Of a DNA stretch of 7,280 nucleotides, positions 1 through 5,736 are shown in pieces. The notes beneath the pieces are model-generated. The model was not told the origin of the DNA, did not search any database, and worked only from the letters and a program-made list of their open reading frames with translations. This DNA comes from an uncultured Emergencia sp. (GTDB lineage Bacteria; Bacillota; Clostridia; Peptostreptococcales; Anaerovoracaceae). Every line of letters begins with the position of its first letter. The stretch's first letter is position 1. The position numbers and the translations under genes were made by a program. The stretch covers positions 1 through 7,280 of the forward strand of contig CABSEO010000092.1 in NCBI GenBank assembly GCA_902476665.1, given 5' to 3'.

Positions 1-398
1 TGGACGGTTTTCCGAGAACAGTATATCAGGCAGAAAAGCTGGATGAGTTTTTAGCAGCTCATGGTCAGAAGCTGGATGTTGTGCTTGATATTGAGGTTGA
101 AAAAGAGGAACTGATTACCAGACTGACTGGCAGAAGAGTCTGCAAGGCCTGCGGAGCTTCCTTCCATGTGGTAAACATTCCTCCTAAAAAAGAAGGCATT
201 TGTGATTTCTGTGGAGGCGAGCTGATTCAGAGAGCTGACGACACAGTGGAAACTGTGGAGAACAGAATCGAAGTTTACAACAGCCAGACTATGCCGCTGG
301 TAGATTACTACAAGAAGGCAGGCAATATTGTAACTATTGATGGAGCACTTCCGCTTGATACAGTATTTGCTGAGATCGTTAAAGCTATAGGTGAGTAG
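1..398 (+). CDS. adk: Adenylate kinase, 3' part (5' end outside window)
   Basis: This enzyme interconverts ATP + AMP and 2 ADP in the cytosol. About 131 C-terminal residues are present, with the in-frame codons starting at base 3, against a usual total near 215. The visible part opens with the DGFPRT motif, whose Arg contacts the nucleotide phosphates. The LID domain follows with TGRRVC, then a zinc knuckle of the form CxxC-x16-CxxC (CKAC ... CDFC), the Zn-stabilised lid typical of Gram-positive enzymes. Next comes RADD...ETVENRIEVY, holding the catalytic arginines and aspartates. The gene ends in TAG at 396-398, one base before the map ATG, so the two are probably translationally coupled. 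Nothing looks broken; the gene is cut only by the window edge. Confidence 0.97.
   Translation, partial: DGFPRTVYQAEKLDEFLAAHGQKLDVVLDIEVEKEELITRLTGRRVCKACGASFHVVNIPPKKEGICDFCGGELIQRADDTVETVENRIEVYNSQTMPLVDYYKKAGNIVTIDGALPLDTVFAEIVKAIGE
389..394 (+). promoter_or_regulatory. RBS of map inside the adk end
   Basis: AGGTGA sits five bases upstream of ATG 400 and lies within the last codons of adk. It favours ATG 400 over the in-frame GTG at 391, which would have to overlap this very site. Confidence 0.65.
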
Positions 399-399
399 A

Positions 400-1146
400 A
401 TGATTGTCATTAAATCTAAGCAGGAAATCGACCTGATGCGTGAATCAGGAAAGGTAACCGCCTATATCCTGAATACGCTTTCCGATTTCATTAAACCGGG
501 GATGTCCACCATGGACGTGGATCGGTATGTAGAGGAGACCATCAGAAAACATAAGATGATTCCGACCTTCAAAGGATATGGAGGATTTCCGGGAAGTGCC
601 TGTGTTTCAATCAATGATGAAGTTGTTCACGGGATTCCTGATGAGAAGCGAATCATTCAGGAAGGCGACATCGTCAGCGTAGATGTAGGCTCTACCTATA
701 AGGGCTACGTCAGCGATGCGGCGCGGACTTACGCTGTCGGTCAGGTTGATGCGGAAGCACAGCGTCTTATTGATGTGACCAGACAGAGCTTCTTTGAAGG
801 TATCAAATATGCCAGAGTGGGATACAGACTGACTGACATTTCTCATGCCATTCAGGAATGTGCTGAAAGTGCAGGATTTTCTGTGATCCGAGATTTCGTA
901 GGTCATGGTGTGGGAAGAGAAATGCATGAAGATCCGCAGATTCCAAACTATGGAAAACCGGGAAAAGGGCCGAGACTGGTCAGCGGCATGGTATTTGCTA
1001 TTGAGCCGATGATCTGTCAGGGTGGATACGAAGTGGAGACCCTGACAAACGACTGGACTGTGGTGACTGCGGACGGCAAGCTGGCAGCCCATTATGAAAA
1101 TACGGTTGTTATCAATGATGGTGAGCCTGAACTGCTTACCCTATAG
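400..1146 (+). CDS. map: Methionine aminopeptidase, type Ia
   Basis: This cytosolic dimetal hydrolase removes the initiator Met from nascent proteins when the second residue is small. At 248 aa it has the length of the short bacterial type I enzyme without an N-terminal extension. The five metal ligands are visible: D95 (SVDVG), D106 (SDAAR), H169 (VGHGVG), E202 (IEP) and E233 (HYEN). The substrate-contacting histidines H77 (VVHGIP) and H176 (EMHED) are also present. ATG 400 gives the normal N-terminus MIVIKS and has a good RBS; an in-frame GTG at 391 would add only three residues. The gene starts one base after the adk stop, and infA follows after 18 bases, so all three are likely co-transcribed. 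In many Firmicutes a KOW-domain gene sits between map and infA; here there is no room for one. Confidence 0.97.
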   Translation: MIVIKSKQEIDLMRESGKVTAYILNTLSDFIKPGMSTMDVDRYVEETIRKHKMIPTFKGYGGFPGSACVSINDEVVHGIPDEKRIIQEGDIVSVDVGSTYKGYVSDAARTYAVGQVDAEAQRLIDVTRQSFFEGIKYARVGYRLTDISHAIQECAESAGFSVIRDFVGHGVGREMHEDPQIPNYGKPGKGPRLVSGMVFAIEPMICQGGYEVETLTNDWTVVTADGKLAAHYENTVVINDGEPELLTL

Positions 1147-1150
1147 TAAA

Positions 1151-1156
1151 GAGAGG
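1151..1156 (+). promoter_or_regulatory. RBS of infA
   Basis: GAGAGG lies eight bases before ATG 1165. It argues against the in-frame GTG at 1156, whose first base is the last base of this site. Confidence 0.6.
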
Positions 1157-1164
1157 TGTATTTA

Positions 1165-1383
1165 ATGGCGAAGAAAGACGTCATCGAAGCAATAGGAACT
1201 GTTGTAGATGCTCAGCCGAACGCTATGTTTAAGGTAAAGCTTGAAAACGGTTTTGAAGTGCTTGCACACATTTCAGGAAAAATCAGAATGAATTATATAA
1301 GAATCCTGCCGGGTGACAAGGTTAAAGTGGAACTTTCTCCTTATGACCTGACCCGCGGGAGAATTATATGGAGAGATAAATAG
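1165..1383 (+). CDS. infA: Translation initiation factor IF-1
   Basis: IF-1 binds the 30S A site and helps IF-2 and IF-3 select the initiator tRNA. The product is 72 aa, the usual bacterial length, and forms a single OB-fold. Diagnostic stretches are [45 protein letters not shown] and a final WRDK. The start at ATG 1165 gives the canonical MAKKDVIE N-terminus. The gene lies 18 bases after map and 104 bases before rpmJ; that second gap contains two strong hairpins. Nothing in the protein is odd. Confidence 0.97.
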   Translation: MAKKDVIEAIGTVVDAQPNAMFKVKLENGFEVLAHISGKIRMNYIRILPGDKVKVELSPYDLTRGRIIWRDK

Positions 1384-1463
1384 CGAGCCATCAGTTCTGA
1401 CGGCTTCGCCGCAAGGTTGGCTCGATATAATTTTCTCAGATTCCCTCGAAAATTATAAACGAG
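1384..1463 (+). repeat. Two adjoining, mutually exclusive hairpins between infA and rpmJ
   Basis: Hairpin A pairs CGAGCCA (1384-1390) with TGGCTCG (1418-1424) and contains a small inner stem, CGGC-TTC-GCCG (1401-1411). Hairpin B pairs TATAATTTTC (1426-1435) with GAAAATTATA (1448-1457), a perfect 10-bp match. It can extend by pairing CTCG (1421-1424) with CGAG (1460-1463). The CTCG segment belongs to both stems, so the full forms compete. No U-tract follows, so neither looks like an intrinsic terminator. The loop of B carries CCTC (1444-1447), complementary to GAGG (1477-1480) in the rpmJ RBS. The repeats are seen directly; any regulatory role is inference. Confidence 0.7.
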
Positions 1464-1487
1464 ATTTAACAGAATGGAGGAACAGAA

Positions 1488-1601
1488 ATGAAAGTTAGAG
1501 CTTCCGTAAAACCGATCTGCGAAAAGTGCAAAGTTATTAAGAGAAACGGACGAGTAATGGTTATCTGTGAAAATCCGAAGCACAAGCAGAGACAAGGTTA
1601 A
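1488..1601 (+). CDS. rpmJ: 50S ribosomal protein L36
   Basis: L36 is a very small protein of the large subunit, here 37 aa, the usual bacterial length. It reads [16 protein letters not shown] at the start and ends KHKQRQG. The zinc-binding set is complete: C11, C14, C27 and H32 (CxxC-x12-C-x4-H). This is therefore the zinc-containing (C+) form rather than the cysteine-free paralog expressed when zinc is scarce. GGAGG at 1476-1480 lies seven bases before ATG 1488. The gene lies between two structured intergenic regions in the infA-rpmJ-rpsM order normal for bacteria. Confidence 0.97.
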   Translation: MKVRASVKPICEKCKVIKRNGRVMVICENPKHKQRQG

Positions 1602-1611
1602 GAATCAGTTT

Positions 1612-1708
1612 AAAATTTGTCCGGTGAGGACCGGGACCACCGGATGTTAAATTTATTGTTATTTAGAACCCCTGTCTATATCACCCCCGGAAGGTGACGG
1701 AAGATAGG
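1612..1708 (+). promoter_or_regulatory. Structured leader of rpsM, candidate ribosomal-protein autoregulatory RNA
   Basis: The 122-base gap before rpsM can fold into two stems. In the first, TCCGGTG (1620-1626) pairs with CACCGGA (1638-1644), extended outward by AAATTT (1613-1618) with AAATTT (1649-1654) across an internal loop. In the second, TCACC (1681-1685) pairs with GGTGA (1693-1697), extended by TCTAT (1675-1679) with ATAGG (1704-1708, one G-U pair). The second stem ends just before the rpsM RBS (AAGGAGG, 1711-1717). In E. coli, S4 represses the alpha operon by binding an mRNA pseudoknot at rpsM. Here rpsD is in the same operon, so a comparable site is plausible. The stems are seen; the S4 role is inferred. 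Confidence 0.45.
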
Positions 1709-1723
1709 AGAAGGAGGAAACGT

Positions 1724-2092
1724 ATGGCTCGTATAGCCGGTGTCGACTTACCAAGAGAAAAAAGAGTAGAAATTGGTTTAACTTACATTTACGGTATTGG
1801 AAGACAGACTGCAAATGTAATTCTGGAAAAAGCAGGAATCAATCCTGATACCAGAGTAAAAGATCTGACAGAAGATGAAGCTGGTAAAATCAGAAAAATC
1901 ATCGATGAAGAATACCTGGTAGAAGGTGATCTGAGAAGAGAAGTTTCTCTGAACATTAAGAGACTGATGGAAATCGGTTCTTACAGAGGAATCAGACATA
2001 GAAGAGGTCTTCCTGTTAGAGGACAGAAGACTAAGACAAATGCCAGAACTCGTAAAGGTCCGAAAAAGACTGTAGGAAGAAAGAAGAAATAA
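1724..2092 (+). CDS. rpsM: 30S ribosomal protein S13
   Basis: S13 sits in the head of the small subunit and contacts S19, the P-site tRNA and the large subunit. The product is 122 aa, a normal length. It begins [21 protein letters not shown], includes the helix-two-turn-helix region [14 protein letters not shown] (21-34), carries the family signature around residues 88-112 ([16 protein letters not shown] onward), and ends in a basic tail, GRKKK. ATG 1724 is chosen because AAGGAGG (1711-1717) lies six bases upstream and the N-terminus is canonical. An upstream in-frame start would add about ten unconserved residues and overlap the leader stem. It is the first gene of the alpha-operon part, and rpsK follows after 17 bases. 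Confidence 0.97.
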   Translation: MARIAGVDLPREKRVEIGLTYIYGIGRQTANVILEKAGINPDTRVKDLTEDEAGKIRKIIDEEYLVEGDLRREVSLNIKRLMEIGSYRGIRHRRGLPVRGQKTKTNARTRKGPKKTVGRKKK

Positions 2093-2109
2093 GAAGGAGG
2101 TAGAAAACA

Positions 2110-2508
2110 ATGGCTAAGACTGTAAAGAAAGCAGTTAGAAAAAAGAAAAGAGAACGTAAGAACGTTGAAAAAGGCCAGGCACATATTCAGTCTACCTTCA
2201 ACAACACTTTAGTAACTCTTACAGATATGGACGGAAATGCTCTTTCCTGGTCCAGCGCCGGTTCCCTGGGATTCAAGGGATCCAAAAAATCCACTCCGTT
2301 TGCTGCACAGATGGCTGCAGAAGAAGCAACCAAAGGTGCTATGGAGCATGGTTTAAAGACTGTAGAAGTTTATGTAAAAGGTCCTGGTTCCGGCAGAGAA
2401 GCCGCAATCAGAGCGCTTCAGGCTGCAGGTCTTGAAATCACTATGATTAAAGATATCACACCGATTCCGCACAACGGCTGCAGACCGCCGAAGAGAAGAA
2501 GAGTCTAA
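2110..2508 (+). CDS. rpsK: 30S ribosomal protein S11
   Basis: S11 lines the platform of the small subunit near the mRNA exit and the Shine-Dalgarno helix. The product is 132 aa with a very basic N-terminus (about 20 residues rich in K and R). The conserved core includes [16 protein letters not shown] (24-39), [20 protein letters not shown] (48-67) and [15 protein letters not shown] (89-103). The C-terminal signature is [25 protein letters not shown] just after the rpsM stop gives a strong RBS nine bases before ATG 2110. rpsD follows after 22 bases. The gene looks entirely ordinary. Confidence 0.97.
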   Translation: MAKTVKKAVRKKKRERKNVEKGQAHIQSTFNNTLVTLTDMDGNALSWSSAGSLGFKGSKKSTPFAAQMAAEEATKGAMEHGLKTVEVYVKGPGSGREAAIRALQAAGLEITMIKDITPIPHNGCRPPKRRRV

Positions 2509-2530
2509 TTGAAGGGAGGAGTAATCACAA

Positions 2531-3151
2531 ATGGCAAGATATACAGACGCTAACTGCAGATTATGCAGAAGAGAAGGTCAGAAGCTTTTCTTAAAAGGTG
2601 AAAGATGCTACAGCGGCAAATGCGCACTCGAAAAGAGAAATTACGCTCCCGGACAGCACGGACAGGCAAGAAAAAAGACTTCTGATTACGGTTTACAGTT
2701 GAGAGAAAAGCAGAAGGCAAAGAGATTCTATGGAATGCAGGAAAAGCAGTTCAGAAATTTATTTGACAAGGCTGCAAGAAAACAGGGTAAGACCGGTGAA
2801 AACTTACTGATCTTACTGGAGACAAGACTGGACAACGCAGTTTACAGACTGGGCTTCGCTTCTTCCAGAAAAGAAGCAAGACAGCTGGTTGTTCACGGAC
2901 ATTTCACTGTAAACGGAAAGAAAGCAACAGCTCCTGGTCTGGAACTGAAGGCAGGAGATGTGATTAAAGTAAAGGAAAAGAGCACAAGCTCTCCTAAGTT
3001 TAAGGAAATCAAGGAAATGTCAATCACTGTACCTTCTTGGATGACAGTAGACGTTGAAAAATTGGAAGGTAAAATCGTAGCTCTGCCTACCAGAGAAGAT
3101 ATCGATACTCCGGTAGCTGAGCACTTAATCGTCGAATTGTACTCCAAATAA
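2531..3151 (+). CDS. rpsD: 30S ribosomal protein S4, zinc-binding form
   Basis: S4 is a primary 16S rRNA binder that nucleates assembly of the 30S body, and in several bacteria it represses its own operon. The product is 206 aa. The N-terminus has a complete zinc set, C9, C12, C26 and C31 (CxxC-x13-C-x4-C), so this is the C+ form. The S4 RNA-binding domain spans about residues 97-160, with [14 protein letters not shown] and [19 protein letters not shown]. The RBS AAGGGAGGAG (2512-2521) is strong but spaced about 11 bases from ATG 2531, slightly long. Location between rpsK and rpoA is the gammaproteobacterial and clostridial order; in Bacillus subtilis rpsD is elsewhere. This places a possible regulator within the unit it could regulate. 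Confidence 0.97.
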   Translation: MARYTDANCRLCRREGQKLFLKGERCYSGKCALEKRNYAPGQHGQARKKTSDYGLQLREKQKAKRFYGMQEKQFRNLFDKAARKQGKTGENLLILLETRLDNAVYRLGFASSRKEARQLVVHGHFTVNGKKATAPGLELKAGDVIKVKEKSTSSPKFKEIKEMSITVPSWMTVDVEKLEGKIVALPTREDIDTPVAEHLIVELYSK

Positions 3152-3186
3152 TATAGCGGCGTAAAACCGGTATTACTTGGAAAAAG

Positions 3187-3194
3187 AAGGAGGG
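3187..3194 (+). promoter_or_regulatory. RBS fixing the GTG start of rpoA
   Basis: AAGGAGGG ends six bases before GTG 3201. The in-frame TTG at 3177 lies upstream of this site and has no comparable RBS of its own, so GTG 3201 is the start. Confidence 0.75.
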
Positions 3195-3200
3195 TTTTTA

Positions 3201-4145
3201 GTGATAGAAATCGAAAAACCAACAATAACTAAATTTGTAGACGAAGACGGTACCTACGGCAAATTTGTTGTAGAACCTCTGGAGAGAGGTTACGGTACAA
3301 CACTGGGAAACTGTATGAGAAGAATTCTTCTCAGTTCCCTGCCGGGTGCGGCTGTAACGTCCGTAAAAATCGACGGAATACTTCATGAGTTTTCAACTAT
3401 ACCAGGTGTCAAAGAAGATGTAACAGAAATCATATTGAACTTGAAAAAGCTTGCTGTAAGACTGAACGGCGACAGCACCAAGCGTGTCATCATCAATGCG
3501 GTAGGACCAAAAGATGTGACTGCAGCTGATATCATCGGTGATGCTGAGATGGAGATCTTTAATCCGGATCTGCATATCGCAACATTGGAGGAGAATGCAA
3601 CGCTGGTGATGGAAATCAATCTTGCGAGAGGCCGCGGCTATGTACCTGCGGATCAGAACAAGACGGAAAGTACTCCGATTTCAGTTATTCCGGTTGACTC
3701 TATCTACACTCCGGTTACGAAGGTCAACTATACAGTAGAGAATACACGAGTAGGTCAGGTTACTGACTATGACAGACTGAATCTCGAAATCTGGACAGAC
3801 GGCTCAATCACTCCTGAAGAAGGCGTGTCCATTGGTGCGAAGATCATGCAGGAACATCTGAATCTCTTCATTCAGCTGGATGACTCCACTGATGGCATGG
3901 AGATTATGGTTGAGAAGGAAGAAGATCAGAAAGAAAAGGCTCTTGAAATGACCATTGAAGAACTGGAACTTTCCGTTCGTTCCTTCAATTGCCTGAAGAG
4001 AGCTGCTATCAACACTGTTGAAGAACTGACTGAACGCACAGAAGAGGATATGATGAAGGTTAGAAACCTCGGTAAGAAATCTCTTGACGAAGTCAAAGCA
4101 AAATTAGAAGAACTCGGACTTGGACTCAAGCCAAGTGACGATTAA
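3201..4145 (+). CDS. rpoA: DNA-directed RNA polymerase subunit alpha
   Basis: The alpha dimer is the scaffold for core RNA polymerase; its C-terminal domain contacts UP elements and activators. The product is 314 aa, a usual length, and starts at GTG. The N-terminal domain spans about 1-230 and carries the assembly signature [16 protein letters not shown] then [13 protein letters not shown] (22-51). An acidic linker ([10 protein letters not shown]) leads to the C-terminal domain from about 245. There the DNA-binding residues are recognisable: R260 and N263 (SVRSFNCL), and the RNLGKKS turn around G291 and S294. It lies 49 bases after rpsD and 114 bases before rplQ; the second gap holds a long hairpin. 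Sequence is intact throughout. Confidence 0.98.
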   Translation: MIEIEKPTITKFVDEDGTYGKFVVEPLERGYGTTLGNCMRRILLSSLPGAAVTSVKIDGILHEFSTIPGVKEDVTEIILNLKKLAVRLNGDSTKRVIINAVGPKDVTAADIIGDAEMEIFNPDLHIATLEENATLVMEINLARGRGYVPADQNKTESTPISVIPVDSIYTPVTKVNYTVENTRVGQVTDYDRLNLEIWTDGSITPEEGVSIGAKIMQEHLNLFIQLDDSTDGMEIMVEKEEDQKEKALEMTIEELELSVRSFNCLKRAAINTVEELTERTEEDMMKVRNLGKKSLDEVKAKLEELGLGLKPSDD

Positions 4146-4149
4146 GAAT

Positions 4150-4203
4150 GACCCACGATTTATTTCACCAAATCAAAGATTTGGGAAATAAAAGCGTAAG
4201 GTC
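4150..4203 (+). repeat. Long near-palindromic hairpin between rpoA and rplQ
   Basis: The arms pair in four blocks: GACC (4150-4153) with GGTC (4200-4203), ACG (4155-4157) with CGT (4195-4197), TTTATTTC (4159-4166) with GAAATAAA (4185-4192), and CCAAATC (4168-4174) with GATTTGG (4178-4184). The loop is AAA. That gives 22 base pairs with small bulges. No T-run follows the right arm, so it is not a standard intrinsic terminator. It could be an RNA processing or stability element, or a small mobile palindrome; the sequence alone cannot decide. Confidence 0.75.
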
Positions 4204-4210
4204 TTCCCAT

Positions 4211-4229
4211 CAATTTACTTCGTAAATTG
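4211..4229 (+). repeat. Short perfect hairpin in the rplQ leader
   Basis: CAATTTAC (4211-4218) pairs perfectly with GTAAATTG (4222-4229) around a TTC loop. It lies 17 bases upstream of the rplQ RBS (AAAGGAGA, 4246-4253) and directly after the longer hairpin at 4150-4203. Confidence 0.7.
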
Positions 4230-4259
4230 GATCAAGAACCATTAGAAAGGAGAATTGAC

Positions 4260-4601
4260 ATGCCAGGATACAGAAAACTGGGCAGACCATCTGCTCATAG
4301 AAAAGCTATGCTGAGAAATCTGGTGACTGATCTGTTCAGAGAAGGCAGAATCTCAACCACTGACTGCAGAGCAAAAGAAGCAAGAAGAGAAGCTGAAAAG
4401 CTGATCACTCTTGCAAAACGCGGTGATCTTCATGCAAGAAGACAGGTACTGTCTTATGTTTACGACGAAAGCGTAGTAAGCAAGCTGTTTGATGAAATCG
4501 CACCGAAGTATGCAGACAGAAACGGCGGATATACAAGAATTCTGAAGTTAGGACCTAGAAGAGGCGACTGTGCTGAGGTTGTATTCTTAGAATTAGTATA
4601 A
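4260..4601 (+). CDS. rplQ: 50S ribosomal protein L17
   Basis: L17 binds 23S rRNA near the peptide exit side of the large subunit. The product is 113 aa, the short form usual in Firmicutes, without the C-terminal extension seen in some other phyla. It begins [20 protein letters not shown], has the central signature [20 protein letters not shown] (30-49), and ends [20 protein letters not shown] then FLELV. ATG 4260 is chosen because AAAGGAGA lies just upstream; an in-frame extension to 4227 would start inside the hairpin. It is the last gene of the ribosomal cluster, and a terminator follows 25 bases after the stop. Confidence 0.97.
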   Translation: MPGYRKLGRPSAHRKAMLRNLVTDLFREGRISTTDCRAKEARREAEKLITLAKRGDLHARRQVLSYVYDESVVSKLFDEIAPKYADRNGGYTRILKLGPRRGDCAEVVFLELV

Positions 4602-4625
4602 CTTATAAATAAGCTTAAATATCTG

Positions 4626-4661
4626 ACCCCTGTGACAAGAGTCTTTGTTGCAGGGGTTTTT
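4626..4661 (+). terminator. Intrinsic terminator after rplQ
   Basis: ACCCCTG (4626-4632) pairs with CAGGGGT (4651-4657). The T-run (4657-4661) follows directly, making a rho-independent terminator. Partial inner pairing of ACAAGA with TCTTTGT strengthens it. It separates the ribosomal operon from the DUF2812/PadR unit. Confidence 0.9.
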
Positions 4662-4694
4662 GTATGGAGTTCCAGGTTCAGAAGACATAAGTTC

Positions 4695-4723
4695 TTGACA
4701 TCTACAACTGAAAATGATATATT
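4695..4723 (+). promoter_or_regulatory. Promoter of the DUF2812/PadR unit
   Basis: A perfect -35 box TTGACA (4695-4700) is followed after 17 bases by TATATT (4718-4723). TG at 4715-4716 with one base before the hexamer makes an extended -10. Transcription should start near 4730. This is close to the sigma-A consensus and therefore probably strong unless repressed. Confidence 0.85.
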
Positions 4724-4751
4724 GAGATTAGATATATCGAATATTGATATA
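4716..4751 (+). promoter_or_regulatory. Candidate repressor operators over the -10 and start region
   Basis: Three AT-rich half-sites lie in alternating orientation: GATATAT (4716-4722), ATATATC (4732-4738) and GATATA (4746-4751). The first two form a perfect 7-bp inverted repeat with a 9-base gap. The last two form a perfect 6-bp one (TATATC/GATATA) with a 7-base gap. The array overlaps the -10 box and the likely start point, where a repressor would block initiation. The PadR-family gene downstream is the natural candidate binder; that link is inference. Confidence 0.55.
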
Positions 4752-4780
4752 GACTTCTTTGCGTTTTGGAGGAGTATGGG

Positions 4781-5665
4781 ATGAGAAGATTCGTCAGAAG
4801 GATCTGGCTGTTTGGAAGTCTGGACTATTCGGCAGCGGAAAGATATCTGGAGAGAATGGCAGCAAAAGGTTATATTCTTAAAGAAATAGAACAGAATTTC
4901 GGACTGTTTGCCTTTTTTGAAAAGCTGCAGCCCCAGCGGCTTCGTTACAGCATCGACGGGTTTAAGGGGAACCGCGAGGAAAAAGATGCTTACATTCAGT
5001 TCGCGAAGGATTTAGAATGGGATACGGCTGCAGAGACGCCGGGACAGATCGTGTTTGTTTCTGACGCAAGAAGAGATCTTCCGCCGATACAGACAGACTG
5101 GAGGGTAGAGTATCAGCAGATACGAAAGGGGCTGTGGAAGAAGGATCTGTCGCTGGGACTGACTGCTTTAATCTTTATCTGGCTTATGATAAAGATCGGA
5201 TGGTTTTCGGATTTTGATTTGTCCATGGAAGCTGTGGGCGAAGACTGGATATCTTCCGGGAGGCTGATTAGCGCAAGTGTATTGCTGGGCAGTATGGTTT
5301 TATTATTTTTGAGGGCGATCCGGTTCTGGATTTGCAGCGAGATCGCACTGCGGCTGGACAGACCGATGAAGACAGTGCATGGGCGCTGGGGGAATGTATG
5401 GAGATTTATCAGTACTGCAGAAGGACTATCCATATTATTGATGGTGATTCTCAATATAGTCTGGGTCATCAGAGAGGAATTTCGCATTGACGGTATTCTG
5501 TCTGTAATCATCGCATGTTATATGGTGTTACTGCTGGCTGCAGTACTGGGAGCCCTGACATGGGAAGGCAGAAAAGTCCTGAAGGAGAAAAAAGGGAAAA
5601 AAGCACTGACTGCATTTTGGATTATCGGCATGGTGCTGATGATTGTGCAGTGCGTGGCTTCCTGA
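4781..5665 (+). CDS. DUF2812-family membrane protein
   Basis: The product is 294 aa of unknown biochemical function. The N-terminal soluble part (about 1-115) carries the DUF2812-like motif around residues 11-35, FGSLDYSAAERYLERMAAKG followed by YILKEI. About five membrane segments follow: 123-142, 163-184, 211-230, 238-260 and 275-292. Charged stretches such as RKVLKEKKGKK lie between them. GGAGG (4768-4772) sits eight bases before ATG 4781, which is chosen over the in-frame TTG at 4766 because that codon runs into the RBS. The next gene is a clear paralog, sharing the AERYL...KGY.LK core. Such proteins commonly sit beside PadR regulators in Firmicutes, as here. Arginine codons are more mixed (CGG, CGC, AGA) than in the AGA-rich ribosomal genes. 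Confidence 0.85.
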   Translation: MRRFVRRIWLFGSLDYSAAERYLERMAAKGYILKEIEQNFGLFAFFEKLQPQRLRYSIDGFKGNREEKDAYIQFAKDLEWDTAAETPGQIVFVSDARRDLPPIQTDWRVEYQQIRKGLWKKDLSLGLTALIFIWLMIKIGWFSDFDLSMEAVGEDWISSGRLISASVLLGSMVLLFLRAIRFWICSEIALRLDRPMKTVHGRWGNVWRFISTAEGLSILLMVILNIVWVIREEFRIDGILSVIIACYMVLLLAAVLGALTWEGRKVLKEKKGKKALTAFWIIGMVLMIVQCVAS

Positions 5666-5736
5666 TAGTGTTGAAAGAGAGTTATGAAGATAAAACAGAA
5701 CAGCGTAGATTTCAGGTCAGGAAAGGAAGGCAAGTG

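Noticed and set aside
391..399. GTG 391 as start of map, overlapping adk
   Set aside because: ATG 400 has AGGTGA five bases upstream and gives the canonical MIVIKS N-terminus; the GTG would overlap that site.
51..410. Minus-strand open frames opposite adk, map, rpoA, DUF2812 and padR
   Set aside because: They lie wholly opposite well-supported genes, have low-complexity translations and lack ribosome binding sites.
1384..1457. Transcription terminator between infA and rpmJ
   Set aside because: Neither hairpin is followed by a T-run, and the operon must continue into rpmJ.
1656..1682. Possible promoter TTGTTA with TATATC before rpsM
   Set aside because: Spacing is only 15 bases, both boxes are weak, and the region is better explained as RNA stems.
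1384..4229. CRISPR array or tandem repeats formed by the intergenic hairpins
   Set aside because: The repeats are inverted, each occurs once, and their sequences differ; there are no regularly spaced direct repeats.
5515..5736. Upstream in-frame extension of the second DUF2812 gene
   Set aside because: It would overlap the first gene deeply; ATG 5737 has a good RBS and matches the paralog's N-terminus.
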